Position numbers and translations under genes: made by a program. Shown here in pieces: positions 42,901-49,977 of a DNA stretch of 64,000 nt; position 1 is the stretch's first letter, and every line of letters begins with the position of its first letter. Location of the stretch: NCBI RefSeq assembly GCF_009757775.1, contig NZ_RHLK01000018.1, positions 1 to 64,000 on the forward strand, read 5' to 3'. This DNA is from Paenibacillus lutrae. Lineage in GTDB: Bacteria > Bacillota > Bacilli > Paenibacillales > NBRC-103111. A model generated the notes under the pieces. The model was not told where the DNA came from. It saw only the letters and a list, made by a program, of their open reading frames with translations, and ran no database searches.

Positions 42901-43312
42901 TTGCACCCTTGTGTTCCCATCTGGATCCAGAAGGTAGTCTGTAAATGTGATGTCCTGGATTTGTGTCTTTTATTCCGTATACAATTGTTTTTTGTCCCTT
43001 AACATCAAGTGATAATAAGTTGCCACTTAGTTTGCTCGACAGGACTTGTCCATTAGACATAGTAATTTGATGTGAAGTGATTTCGCCATTAACAAAATTA
43101 CTAAGATCTAAATTGTCTAAAGATTTCAGATCATCTTTTGTAGCATATAGTTTAGGTTCTTGTAGCGAGACAGTATCACTGCTGAAATCAAAGTACACAC
43201 GAACAATATCTTTCGCGAAGACTTCTTTCAATCCGTATAAAGGAATAATTAACTCAAAAATCATTAAAAATAAAAAGATTCGCGAGAATCTTTTTAAGTG
43301 AACCTTTTTCAT
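36953..43312 (-). CDS. Very large secreted adhesin-like protein (2119 aa)
   Basis: Signal peptide (residues about 1-34, ending VFAKD). A CARDB-like domain (about 345-450: DTVNFEYTFRNNGQTSIQTPFKVEIRVDG), PKD-like domains in the middle third (PYDPEGDPFIYSWDF), a lectin/LamG-like region, two fibronectin-type repeats beginning NRPPVAALTFPDGTQ and NRPPEAYMSFPYGTQ, then a PKD domain (NPVYEGDDITLLNKSSDPDGD). There is no LPXTG motif and no membrane anchor at the C terminus. It follows an SLH lipoprotein gene by 0 bases and the Tad pilus operon, so it is likely a cell-surface or pilus-associated attachment protein. Confidence 0.75.
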   Translation of the reverse strand: MKKVHLKRFSRIFLFLMIFELIIPLYGLKEVFAKDIVRVYFDFSSDTVSLQEPKLYATKDDLKSLDNLDLSNFVNGEITSHQITMSNGQVLSSKLSGNLLSLDVKGQKTIVYGIKDTNPGHHIYRLPSGSRWEHKGAKTAIMQFKPDASTFSKGISQYPGLIPSQGYERQADKSDSDKNLVTYPGDLRYDGISGLAPNYNFVGAAVTAAYEAEPPFKFFYDKSKVSKTGGNGDEILFTDKVTNVRITGTKQGEFPDVFAYDWGPSSNPDYGMVKMFRNLDESLIEGIDYVTDAPAGKPEPTAVDRNYYMTIDTIWEGTTNLYKGYIDIEYKKIIPADLTPSDIIPTPACFKEGDTVNFEYTFRNNGQTSIQTPFKVEIRVDGQIIKTDIWDGALSNIGLGRTFDYKFTSATEKSFTISLDSEDIIHEANETNNTINKTFKPQLDCNGNGGPETIKGDFIVESPRLAYGKNNSFKPQKVSVTGGNGCAYQETRWKITQDTKISNGKSYHPESPYGFQGLPYPKAMGIGTVYVTMTIVSTCGTTKDVGPKPFEIYVDSSKPNSPPVFEAGFFERGNNFAIDPLPYLVVDEMYDLRIINNTIKVPNTPYDPEGDPFIYSWDFQGSSSINDWIKKAYEDKGFWEYDEKHSYFTPDMIGPAQINVTAIDYRGASSSQTVNVQVVHPNPVPIISGGDTVIEGRPVKPPISGDQSYSPYRYGKISQYIWENKRDMYPTPGKEIVTLEVIDDRGLKSLNKAVKEITVKPDLPPIPNLEFIDKAIRNVNVNVKNTSSSPDGDVIVENVVTYKYDSNNDGSFAGEKSYPINMANNEFDFNPPKVGKYQFSVFVKEDWGRNATGTFELDVLNESPEAKFAVQGEIPQPPMALPKKISGTEMLTDLWKATNLDGAAPKLWLVNADNNLQTMADPWPTLDGPTSGYNAIDPNTFTIRDANKDDISKDILGPDIKIEIAKDKYQIKSNGKIIKETGNTNDGWTGRYWFVDGGNLKMYKGSAHSGNCTRESPNGGWANYYFIIGVDNISNPNANIGSTYVCIEEDDYYEKDRIAKSVPYDSNPPYTFGAEWIPADQMNKSFMRRNISPTWKVFMNLPSFDGNLAFNKSQTKVAYLTRDNSYGGWDPVPARYLSIRDAITGDLIVSDKPLPRGSALYGFHNDIILILESAASKLYGYDFSGNQIWEYTLKASPPTYNSGSTFNKLVTTKDGVIQFNDAVIRNEGYNSFYDVYFTSINVKTGQVLGSKLIDTLQRNMYDLDSDQFVTAAIQHVSDNKILNEYYLFTREEDDDRYYNRKLKVLEGAAALSAKKEPFKNYGQLSNSNLKATNSEFSYSFRVKDYRVYNPLETTGMSFRMQDDKSFYRLESNRFTTFLTVYQNGKRKVLNQIDYPMDSNKFYSFKVRASEDRIKVYINGVPLIETEDSTFISGAYGLYSSRGNVEFKDLFTVDLPPKSLKNNVTIVNENTIYNVNYTDPENDPKIADLSTWTYNHINPSKFLDIGDGYYGLSNYDKKSLKEPVPIFDRVGEYEITYRTKDDPQPNFLYPSLNFDKYRKFSDPYKEKLIVHRRPIAKFTLRQNPDFTIDWLESSYDPDRYIDENNYSKEGTGIDYRTTRGITDRRYMYVAPDGTIAYGKITRPTQKGVYTVSETVMDEYGAWSDWYEQTINIDQPAPNRPPVAALTFPDGTQSNPSYVDTLTPIIKWNQTDPDPDTTFGAFQILIKNEAGTVVLDSGIRPQGTKATSNQWQLDTALELGKKYQVTVRVSDGIDWSPYSNIGWMVTNRPPEAYMSFPYGTQQAPTVIKEVQPVFQWRQTDPDPGTVFKNFQIQVTNEANDVMILDSGQHSQNTSSTSASWKAAKDLPTGQKLRVRVRVFDGMVWSNWSPQAWFLINRAPTADFTWQPNPVYEGDDITLLNKSSDPDGDKLTYLWTIKAPDGMITNDTSTNGFIPRSKVGTYQVTLTANDPYGASGSITKEIVVNPLIVTGQVKHTDAWNINRTNYNVKMSGDPEQPRAYSVFWAGERFVLTAQTTDTGTATKADSVTVSMDNLYSTPLTADNTKQTAWSGEMYHEDFNSLPDGEYTFVFTARWNNGTVKTDTVKVYIQDNWTDYYRYHRLK

Positions 43313-44431
43313 TTAATTTTCACCCTTCTCTTCGTTCATGTTAATGAATGATTGAGGAATGTTTAAATCGATACGTGGAACATCATTCCGAGAAAGAATT
43401 TCTTCAATATCTTTTTTCGGGACGCAAAATGCTATCCATCCACTATGTAATCCCGTATCATTACCATTGAATATTTGAATATCGTCTGTTCTCGTTAAAG
43501 CTCTTGGAAGACTTGTCATTGACATCATAAATGTTGGATAAATAGTGTAATCTCCTTTTTTTGCTAAGTTGTTTATAGTGATATGATAGGCAATAACATA
43601 AATATCTGTTCCGGCTTTTGGGTTGGGATCATAGTACAATTCATTGAATGCTGAGTCAGACTTTGTTTTATCAACGATAATCATTTTGTTTATTTGAAGA
43701 TCTAATCCATCACCTAATTTGTCTTTAATGGGAAATTGTTTTGTTCTCATTCCCCAAACTGTTTCAGCATTCGTTCCCCGCATTTCAACTTCGGCGTAAG
43801 CCATCGCATTCTTATCAACTGGCAGCTTCTCACCCTTGTTAATCTTTAAGATGCGCTCGATCATAGTAATAGCCTGGGCACGAGTGGTCGGTTCATCTTT
43901 CCCCAGCTGCCCATTGGATAGTCCTTGCATAATTCCGGTCTTTGTCGCGTTAAAGAGAAAACCACTATCCGGCATTTGATATTTTGGATCTTGTAGTTCC
44001 TTTTGAGTAGCACGGACAACGATCCTTGACATTTCCATCCGAGTGAGTGAAGTATTCCAGTCTCCGGACGTGAAATCAGACCAGCGGTGCAGACCGCCGT
44101 TTACAGCCGTATTAATATAAGGGATATACCATTCGCCTTCGACTTGAGTTGTGGGTAGTTTTAAGGATGTCGTAATCATTTTTACAAATTCTGCCCTACT
44201 GATTTTTTGATCCGGACGGAACGTTTGATCATCATAACCGTCTACGTAGCCGGTAGAAACAGCAGCTTTAATGCTCTTTTCTGCCCAATGGTAGGAAATA
44301 TCGGAAAATGAAATTTGAGCCGCTGCTGCAGTTGCACTTGCTTTCGAAACGGTGTCAATTTCTTCTGCTTTACAACCGGTGGATAACAGAAAGCTCATAG
44401 ATAAAAATAATGAGATAGATTTTTTAATCAT
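43313..44431 (-). CDS. SLH-domain lipoprotein
   Basis: 372 residues. The signal ends in the lipobox STGC (Cys about 20). Three S-layer-homology repeats follow (about 40-200; first FSDISYHWAEKSIKAAVSTGYVDG, with FRPDQKISRAEFVKMI). The remaining 170 residues are unassigned. SLH repeats bind pyruvylated wall polymers, so it links membrane and wall and may hold the adhesin encoded next. Its start overlaps the EAL gene by ATGA, so synthesis is coupled to that enzyme. Confidence 0.88.
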   Translation of the reverse strand: MIKKSISLFLSMSFLLSTGCKAEEIDTVSKASATAAAAQISFSDISYHWAEKSIKAAVSTGYVDGYDDQTFRPDQKISRAEFVKMITTSLKLPTTQVEGEWYIPYINTAVNGGLHRWSDFTSGDWNTSLTRMEMSRIVVRATQKELQDPKYQMPDSGFLFNATKTGIMQGLSNGQLGKDEPTTRAQAITMIERILKINKGEKLPVDKNAMAYAEVEMRGTNAETVWGMRTKQFPIKDKLGDGLDLQINKMIIVDKTKSDSAFNELYYDPNPKAGTDIYVIAYHITINNLAKKGDYTIYPTFMMSMTSLPRALTRTDDIQIFNGNDTGLHSGWIAFCVPKKDIEEILSRNDVPRIDLNIPQSFINMNEEKGEN

Positions 44432-45096
44432 TTAGCTACTCCCCTTGTGGTATAAATTTGGTCAGGCATGCCGAGAAAATATCCTTGTCCAATCGTAATA
44501 CCAATTTCTCTGCATTGTTCAAGCTGGTTAGCTGTTTCAATACCTTCAGCTATAATCTCAGCTCCATATTGCCGACCCCAGATTACAGTGAAATGGACAA
44601 AATCCCGTATGATAGGTGACCGAAGGGACTGAATTAGGGTTTTATCGATTTTGATAAAATTGGGGCTCACGACATCCAAGAGGTTTATTCGGTTATAGCC
44701 GTTCCCAAAATCATCAAGCGCTATGTTAATTCCTGATCTTCTCCATCCTTCTATACTTCGGCTTAAATCGAATTGAAATTCAGACTGCTCGGTGATTTCA
44801 AAAACGATATCTCCCTCTATATGGAGATATTTGCTCCGATCCACGATAGCTAAATCGGGAACAGAATGTGGATGCACATTGAGGAATATTTTTTTCTCTT
44901 TTTCTAGATGTGGCAGGCTTTTTAAAGCCAAATCATGTATGCTGTGGTCCATATCGGCCACAATATTGTTCTTCACTGCATCGGCAATGATTTCAGAAGG
45001 CGACTTATTTCCTCTTAGAAGTGCTTCATACCCGTAAAGGCCGCCTGTTTTTAGGTGACGGATAGGTTGATATACTACATAGCAATCGGATAACAA
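44428..45096 (-). CDS. EAL-domain cyclic di-GMP phosphodiesterase
   Basis: 222 residues, an EAL domain with no sensor. Catalytic residues are intact: YEALLRG, LNVHP, FEITE, LDDFGNGY, IKIDK, AEGIE, GQGYFLG. It hydrolyses cyclic di-GMP. It heads the operon EAL - SLH lipoprotein - adhesin, so second messenger and surface attachment are co-expressed. A promoter sits 48-76 bp upstream and its short leader holds the sRNA target site (45111-45131) next to the AGGAGG site. Confidence 0.9.
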   Translation of the reverse strand: MLSDCYVVYQPIRHLKTGGLYGYEALLRGNKSPSEIIADAVKNNIVADMDHSIHDLALKSLPHLEKEKKIFLNVHPHSVPDLAIVDRSKYLHIEGDIVFEITEQSEFQFDLSRSIEGWRRSGINIALDDFGNGYNRINLLDVVSPNFIKIDKTLIQSLRSPIIRDFVHFTVIWGRQYGAEIIAEGIETANQLEQCREIGITIGQGYFLGMPDQIYTTRGVAK

Positions 45097-45110
45097 AAAG
45101 CCACCTCCTG

Positions 45111-45131
45111 TTGATTGGTTATCTGTCGGAT
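45111..45131 (-). promoter_or_regulatory. Predicted sRNA target in the EAL operon leader
   Basis: The 21 bases correspond to the complement of the plus-strand sRNA at 63151-63171 with one mismatch (plus: TTGATTGGTT-A-TCTGTCGGAT versus TTGATTGGTT-C-TCTGTCGGAT). They end 4 bases before AGGAGG and lie about 6-27 nt after the predicted transcription start. Confidence 0.6.
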
Positions 45132-45143
45132 ATCCATATCCAT

Positions 45144-45172
45144 ATTATACAATATAATATTATATTATACAA
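45144..45172 (-). promoter_or_regulatory. Promoter of the EAL-SLH-adhesin operon
   Basis: Minus-strand TTGTAT (45167-45172), 17-bp spacer, TATAAT (45144-45149). Confidence 0.65.
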
Positions 45173-45188
45173 TACGGTATTATATTTT

Positions 45189-45686
45189 TTATATTTTGTT
45201 CGGTTTGTATTCATAGATGGCTGGAATCCTCATCGGTTCTGGAACAACAGGTCGATTAATCATTACAGGATGCGGTGTTTCAATGACGGCCACAATTGCT
45301 GGACCACTCAAATATTTAGATATTTTGTATGTGGGATTGTCGTACAGATAAGGAAATGAAACATCATCTTCATCGATCTTTTCATAGTAGATAATTTTCA
45401 CCGGATGCCGCATATGACTGCCGGCTCTGGGGTTAAGGGAAGCATCTAAACCAAGGTTGTCTTGAAGAGATTTTGTGAAGGTAGACCAGGCAATTGCATC
45501 TTGTATGATGAGACGACCTTTGCTCTTTTCGATATCATCGATTTCAAGGGCAGCATCATGCACTGCGCTATTAACGGCTCCCTTCATAAAATTCCGCTGC
45601 AGATCCCACTGTTGATTTTGTTCCTGAAATAGCCAGGTCATAATGAAAATGATCAAGGCAAATGCTACCTTTATTATAAAATCCAT
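45189..45686 (-). CDS. TadE-like pseudopilin
   Basis: 165 residues. One N-terminal membrane helix (MDFIIKVAFALIIFIMTWLF), then an extracellular domain of about 140 residues ending in a Pro-rich tail. Position after the Tad core genes and the single-helix topology fit a TadE/TadF minor pilin. No Flp-type cleavage motif can be stated with certainty. Confidence 0.6.
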   Translation of the reverse strand: MDFIIKVAFALIIFIMTWLFQEQNQQWDLQRNFMKGAVNSAVHDAALEIDDIEKSKGRLIIQDAIAWSTFTKSLQDNLGLDASLNPRAGSHMRHPVKIIYYEKIDEDDVSFPYLYDNPTYKISKYLSGPAIVAVIETPHPVMINRPVVPEPMRIPAIYEYKPNKI

Positions 45687-45698
45687 AGGCCCATTCCC

Positions 45699-46076
45699 CT
45701 AATCAAGGTATTCCGACATCGTGTAACTGTGGGCGTAATAATATTTGGGTTGTTCCAGCGATGAAAAATTATATAAAAACATTGGAGGACGATCAGCTTT
45801 CACAGTGACATCCAGTCTTTGTTTGCGATTAGCCACAGCGTTTGAATAAGTAATAGATATCTGACTATGAGTGAATCCAACCTTGGTCAAATTAGTAATT
45901 AATTCTTGCCGAAGAGAAGGTGTTACCATCCCTTCGGGCGCAGCCTTTTCCGTAATATAGGCGGTATTTTCTTTCACCAACATTTCGAGTAAATAATCTT
46001 TATAGCTTATCAGCGGTTGCGCTATGATGATTAAAGCCAGCCACAGATACAAGGCCCGAAGGGTGGTATCTTTCAC
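45699..46076 (-). CDS. TadF/TadE-like minor pilin
   Basis: 125 residues with an N-terminal membrane helix (about 9-22) and an extracellular part. It lies 12 bp from the next TadE-like gene in the same operon. Family assignment by position and topology only. Confidence 0.55.
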   Translation of the reverse strand: MKDTTLRALYLWLALIIIAQPLISYKDYLLEMLVKENTAYITEKAAPEGMVTPSLRQELITNLTKVGFTHSQISITYSNAVANRKQRLDVTVKADRPPMFLYNFSSLEQPKYYYAHSYTMSEYLD

Positions 46077-46096
46077 CTGAGCAATCTCCTTTCAGA

Positions 46097-46240
46097 TTAA
46101 TAGTTCTCAGATTTTTTTGATACGGTTATGATACCGTCCTGTGTGTAAGTAAATATTGCGACCGCAGTCGTGGTAAGAATACTTGCTGCTAATAAACCAA
46201 CCGCAAACCACATGGTGATTGCCATTGTCTTATCCTTCAT
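46097..46240 (-). CDS. Small pilin-like protein (47 aa)
   Basis: Begins MKDKTMAITMWFAVGLLAASIL, a short cytoplasmic lead and one hydrophobic helix, then a polar tail. The first six residues are identical to those of the next gene (46237-46437), so the two are paralogues. Size and topology match Flp-type pilins. Start overlaps the upstream stop (ATGA). Confidence 0.6.
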   Translation of the reverse strand: MKDKTMAITMWFAVGLLAASILTTTAVAIFTYTQDGIITVSKKSENY

Positions 46241-46437
46241 ACCGTGAAAGACTGGCCAAGCGAAGTTTTTTCAATATCGATTTCCTGCTGAATGAACGAC
46301 GTTGGGATTGTTGGTTTTTTCAGATTAGTATCATTTAATGCCCCCTGGAATATGGGCCATAATTTTGTGATCCCCAAACCTAATGCAACTAAACCTAATG
46401 CGAGCCAAACTAAATAAGCCATCGTCTTGTCCTTCAT
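46237..46437 (-). CDS. Small pilin-like protein (66 aa)
   Basis: MKDKTMAYLVWLALGLVALGLGI then a polar tail with IDIEKTSLGQSFTV. Same lead as its 47-residue neighbour. Likely Flp pilin or minor pilin assembled by the CpaF/TadB/TadC system. Confidence 0.6.
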   Translation of the reverse strand: MKDKTMAYLVWLALGLVALGLGITKLWPIFQGALNDTNLKKPTIPTSFIQQEIDIEKTSLGQSFTV

Positions 46438-46455
46438 GTATGTACCTCTCTCCTT

Positions 46456-46605
46456 TTATAAAATACTCGGTTTTTTAAATTCCACTGAATCGATAATTCC
46501 ACTGATAATGGGCCATAAAATTAATGATGCTGTAACAATTACAATGATCCCGATACAAATCCAAAATGCATATGCATAGCCTTCTTGCCCTCGTCCGAAT
46601 TTCAT
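46456..46605 (-). CDS. Small pilin-like protein (49 aa)
   Basis: Reads MKFGRGQEGYAYAFWICIGIIVIV then TASLILWPII and a polar tail. The GQEGYA lead before the helix resembles the Flp prepilin cleavage region (G|xxxxEY). This is the first of three tandem pilin-like genes and the most Flp-like. Confidence 0.6.
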   Translation of the reverse strand: MKFGRGQEGYAYAFWICIGIIVIVTASLILWPIISGIIDSVEFKKPSIL

Positions 46606-46618
46606 TTTTAAACCTTCT

Positions 46619-47470
46619 TTACCAAGTAAGGTTGGTACGAATTATGTTTACGTAAAGCATGATGAGTACTATCATCATCAAAAAGGTTAAAGCTGACGGT
46701 AAGGCATTAAAAACATTTGCAATATCCCCTATAAACCCCCACCTCCTTAAATATTGATCGCTTGAAATTTTGGTAATGATCTTCCCTTGTTCCTTCAGAA
46801 AATGTACGGCACTTTCGCTATCCAGACCCTCAGTTGTTAAAATAATCGTTCGTACATCGGAAATGAAAAGGTGATCCTCTGGGAATTGTTGAACGAGCCA
46901 GGTTAACCCATTTTCAAGGCTTTCTTCATTCGTTCTTTGTCCCAAAATCAAAATTTCCTTTTCAAGATACTGAAAATGACTAGATACTTGATTACAAAAG
47001 GCCCAAAACTGGACATGAGCAGATTTTTTCATACGATTGTTCTCGTATAACCGAAGAAAAGAAATAAGTTCACCGTCTTTTCTTATCATCCGCCTCTCAT
47101 GTAATTTTTTAAGCAGCCAACCACTCGGTAAGTATCTTGATGGGCTAGTTAAGAGCAACGCAACAAGTGCATATATGACAGGTCCTATCGTTATCTCTTC
47201 CAACCGTACGTAGTTAGAGATGTACGTCAAAAATAAAAATAGGATAGGAACACCATACCGAAGCATATTGAAGATCTTAGAAGGGATTTTCCACCCTGCG
47301 TCTTCTAACAGCTGCTGAAGTCGTTCATCATGAAGTGTGTTGACTAACTTATTGGGATCAAACCGTTGCCTAAATCGGAGTTTCGCTTTAAGAGGATCAT
47401 CCGAAACGGCGATCAGGATTACCAGGTAAACCAAGCCGGTTAAAGCAGTAATTAATGAAATGGTTTCCAT
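46619..47470 (-). CDS. tadC: TadC-like pilus assembly membrane protein
   Basis: 283 residues. N-terminal helix, two further helices near 66-110 and two at the C terminus (SALTFLMMIVLIMLYVNII). A type II secretion F-like platform protein. It follows TadB by 10 bp and precedes the pilins. Confidence 0.7.
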   Translation of the reverse strand: METISLITALTGLVYLVILIAVSDDPLKAKLRFRQRFDPNKLVNTLHDERLQQLLEDAGWKIPSKIFNMLRYGVPILFLFLTYISNYVRLEEITIGPVIYALVALLLTSPSRYLPSGWLLKKLHERRMIRKDGELISFLRLYENNRMKKSAHVQFWAFCNQVSSHFQYLEKEILILGQRTNEESLENGLTWLVQQFPEDHLFISDVRTIILTTEGLDSESAVHFLKEQGKIITKISSDQYLRRWGFIGDIANVFNALPSALTFLMMIVLIMLYVNIIRTNLTW

Positions 47471-47480
47471 ATATAAGCTC

Positions 47481-48527
47481 CTAATGGTAGTCTAATTTCG
47501 GCCTGGACAAGATCGTACTTATCACAAATGAAATAAAGATCCCTAAGAATATCGTTGTAATAAAAGATAAGCCGACCTTTGTCTGGAATTGAAGTTGGAT
47601 ATAAACATTAGGTTTCAGGAGAAATGCCATTGATGCACTCATAATTCCCAGTACAAGAATATTTCCATAACTTCCAAGTGCTATTGCGTCACGTATCCCA
47701 GATTTCACCTGCATAATGACGGAGCGTTGTTGCTCCATTGCATCGTTCAAAAATAGAAGAGATTCCCTTAAAAAGCTCCCGCCTTCCCTTTCCAGATATA
47801 AGAGATCTGAAGCTAAATTTGCTGCGAAAGTTGTTCCCACAGTTCGGCTGAAACGGTGTACTTCTTGCTGAAGCTCCTTTTCGTTAGCGTAATTGGCAAA
47901 CGCGTTACTGAGCAGTTCTATAGGACGCTTCAGTACATTTTCAGCGGGTAGTAAATTGGCTGTATAGGTTAGAGCTACATCAATCTGGAAATTGGTGTGT
48001 TTAGAAAGAACCTTTACTACATCTAGAAGATCATAGCTACCTTTTATAACGCGCTTTTCATACCTATAACGTAGAAACAAATATGGCACGACAGATAAAC
48101 AAAGGGCTAAAACCAACGGAAAGATAACAATTAATTTATCGGATGATGTATCGATCGTAACGCCGCCTTGAAAAGGATTATTAAAAGTAACTTTATTAGG
48201 GACTTCACCAATGCTTAACAGGCTCACACCAAAAATTGAAATAAATACGATAAGAGTTTGGACAACAAACTTGATAAAACTTATTCCAGGTTCGTAATCT
48301 CTTTTGACAATGTATAGAAGATCGTCAATGTGTTGATAAAAACGGCTTTTTTTCCTACGAGTTGCTTGAATTTCAATCTTTCGCATTCTGAGCCTAACTT
48401 GGTTATCAAATGCTTTACCTGTTTGTCTTATTGCGGGCTCAATCACCGGACTGATCAATAGCCACAATCCATAAAGCACTATCATATGAAGGGCGGATCT
48501 GATAATGAAATTCAGAACAATAATCAA
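47481..48527 (-). CDS. tadB: TadB-like pilus assembly membrane protein
   Basis: 348 residues. Helices near 10-28, 85-103, 130-150 and two at the C terminus surround a T2SF-type cytoplasmic domain (EQQRSVIMQVKSGIRDAIALG). Partner of TadC in the inner-membrane platform of Tad/Flp pili. Lies 10 bp after the ATPase gene. Confidence 0.7.
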   Translation of the reverse strand: MIIVLNFIIRSALHMIVLYGLWLLISPVIEPAIRQTGKAFDNQVRLRMRKIEIQATRRKKSRFYQHIDDLLYIVKRDYEPGISFIKFVVQTLIVFISIFGVSLLSIGEVPNKVTFNNPFQGGVTIDTSSDKLIVIFPLVLALCLSVVPYLFLRYRYEKRVIKGSYDLLDVVKVLSKHTNFQIDVALTYTANLLPAENVLKRPIELLSNAFANYANEKELQQEVHRFSRTVGTTFAANLASDLLYLEREGGSFLRESLLFLNDAMEQQRSVIMQVKSGIRDAIALGSYGNILVLGIMSASMAFLLKPNVYIQLQFQTKVGLSFITTIFLGIFISFVISTILSRPKLDYH

Positions 48528-48537
48528 GATAACACCC

Positions 48538-49977
48538 CTATTCTTTTAAGGCCATTTTAGCCTTCATGCTTTCTTTTATTGGGTTCTGGATTCTCCGAAT
48601 ACTCGCAAGCCGGGTTAACTCGCTTAAAAGCCCTTTAGTAGCCTCGCTGTTTTTTCGGTCCATTTTTTCAAGTAGATCGGCCGACATGAACTGATCATTG
48701 TATGCCCACGAGCTCTGATCTTTGTCCCAGCGCATAAGATCGTTCGCATAGACGCTCTCTTTCACTGGATCGTAATAGATCTCAGAAACCTTTGTGAGCT
48801 TTTTGGCACCGCCCTTCATCGGCTCCATTACAAAGACCAGTTGACAAGCTTTCAGCGTTGAGATCAGATGACCTTTAAGACTTCCACCTTGCCTCGTGTA
48901 GACAGCAAATGCGCCCTGATAAGGGATGTCTTCCGGATCTGTCGTATGGTACGTACCGATAAGACCATCATGGCCTTTTTCCCCTGAATAGTTGTAGAAT
49001 TCCCACTCGTGATAGCGCATTTCCGTCATGAAAATGATGTTCGGGTCATGCCGCAGAGAGTCGATCCCTACGTTCATCAATTCTTCATTCTGCGCGATAA
49101 TGGGAATAATTCGATGTCCTTTAACTATGTAGGGCAGGATAGATTCCGGATGTTTTTCAATCATAATAACCCCAGTGGATTGCCGTGCTGATTCCAACTG
49201 CTCACCTACGATGGTATTCGCAAACGTTGATTTACCGGAGTCTACCTGGCCGGCTACGATTGTATTCCGATATGTATTAATAAGGTGTTTCAGAGCAGAT
49301 ATAGCTTCTGATGGAATTGCTCCTGTTCCTTCCTGGTCTTCAAGAGATAAATATTCAACGATTTGCCGTCTCATTGTGATGGTCGTAAAACCCTCCCAAA
49401 CTCTAGGTGGCACCCATACCGCAACCCGGATAAAGCGACCTGGCCACAGGGGATCGTTCATATTCAGCTCAGCAGATGGATGCTCTGCATCAACGTGGAT
49501 TCTTGGTGCATTCCTCAATATTTGCCGTTGCAGCTGCTCAACGCGTTCTAATGATGACATCGGGTGAGGGAACAACTTGTAGCTGCCTTTGGTTTTAATG
49601 AAGATCTGCTGGCCAATAATTTGTAGACCGCTAGAGTTACTATAAGATCGGTCTGAAAACCATTTATACGCGGGTCCATATCCTTTCCACTCCTGATAGA
49701 TAGCCTCAGTACGGTTTTGGTAAACTTCGGGTAGTTCACCGGAATATAGTTTCGTACGTTGGTACTTTTCAATTTCATTCATGAAGTAGGAAACAGAAAC
49801 CGGATCTCCGAGCAGAGCATTACTATTTAATTTTAGATAGGCCGAATCTTGTCTTTCTAAGTTGCGTGTCATGTCTTCTCTCATGACTCGGATGTAATCA
49901 TAAAAATTAGTATTGGAGTAACTTTGGTTTTTTTGTATTCTTGCTTTTAAGGAAAAGGGAGGCTGATTAAACATCAA
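48538..49977 (-). CDS. cpaF: CpaF/TadA-type pilus assembly ATPase
   Basis: 479 residues. Walker A GQVDSGKSTFANTIVG (about residue 242), Asp box and Walker B region near MIEKHPESILPY, His boxes around GTYHTTDPEDIP. It energises assembly of Flp pili. Overlaps the upstream CpaE-like gene by 4 bases. The Walker A Asp-Ser-Gly in place of Gly-Thr-Gly is slightly unusual. Confidence 0.85.
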   Translation of the reverse strand: MMFNQPPFSLKARIQKNQSYSNTNFYDYIRVMREDMTRNLERQDSAYLKLNSNALLGDPVSVSYFMNEIEKYQRTKLYSGELPEVYQNRTEAIYQEWKGYGPAYKWFSDRSYSNSSGLQIIGQQIFIKTKGSYKLFPHPMSSLERVEQLQRQILRNAPRIHVDAEHPSAELNMNDPLWPGRFIRVAVWVPPRVWEGFTTITMRRQIVEYLSLEDQEGTGAIPSEAISALKHLINTYRNTIVAGQVDSGKSTFANTIVGEQLESARQSTGVIMIEKHPESILPYIVKGHRIIPIIAQNEELMNVGIDSLRHDPNIIFMTEMRYHEWEFYNYSGEKGHDGLIGTYHTTDPEDIPYQGAFAVYTRQGGSLKGHLISTLKACQLVFVMEPMKGGAKKLTKVSEIYYDPVKESVYANDLMRWDKDQSSWAYNDQFMSADLLEKMDRKNSEATKGLLSELTRLASIRRIQNPIKESMKAKMALKE

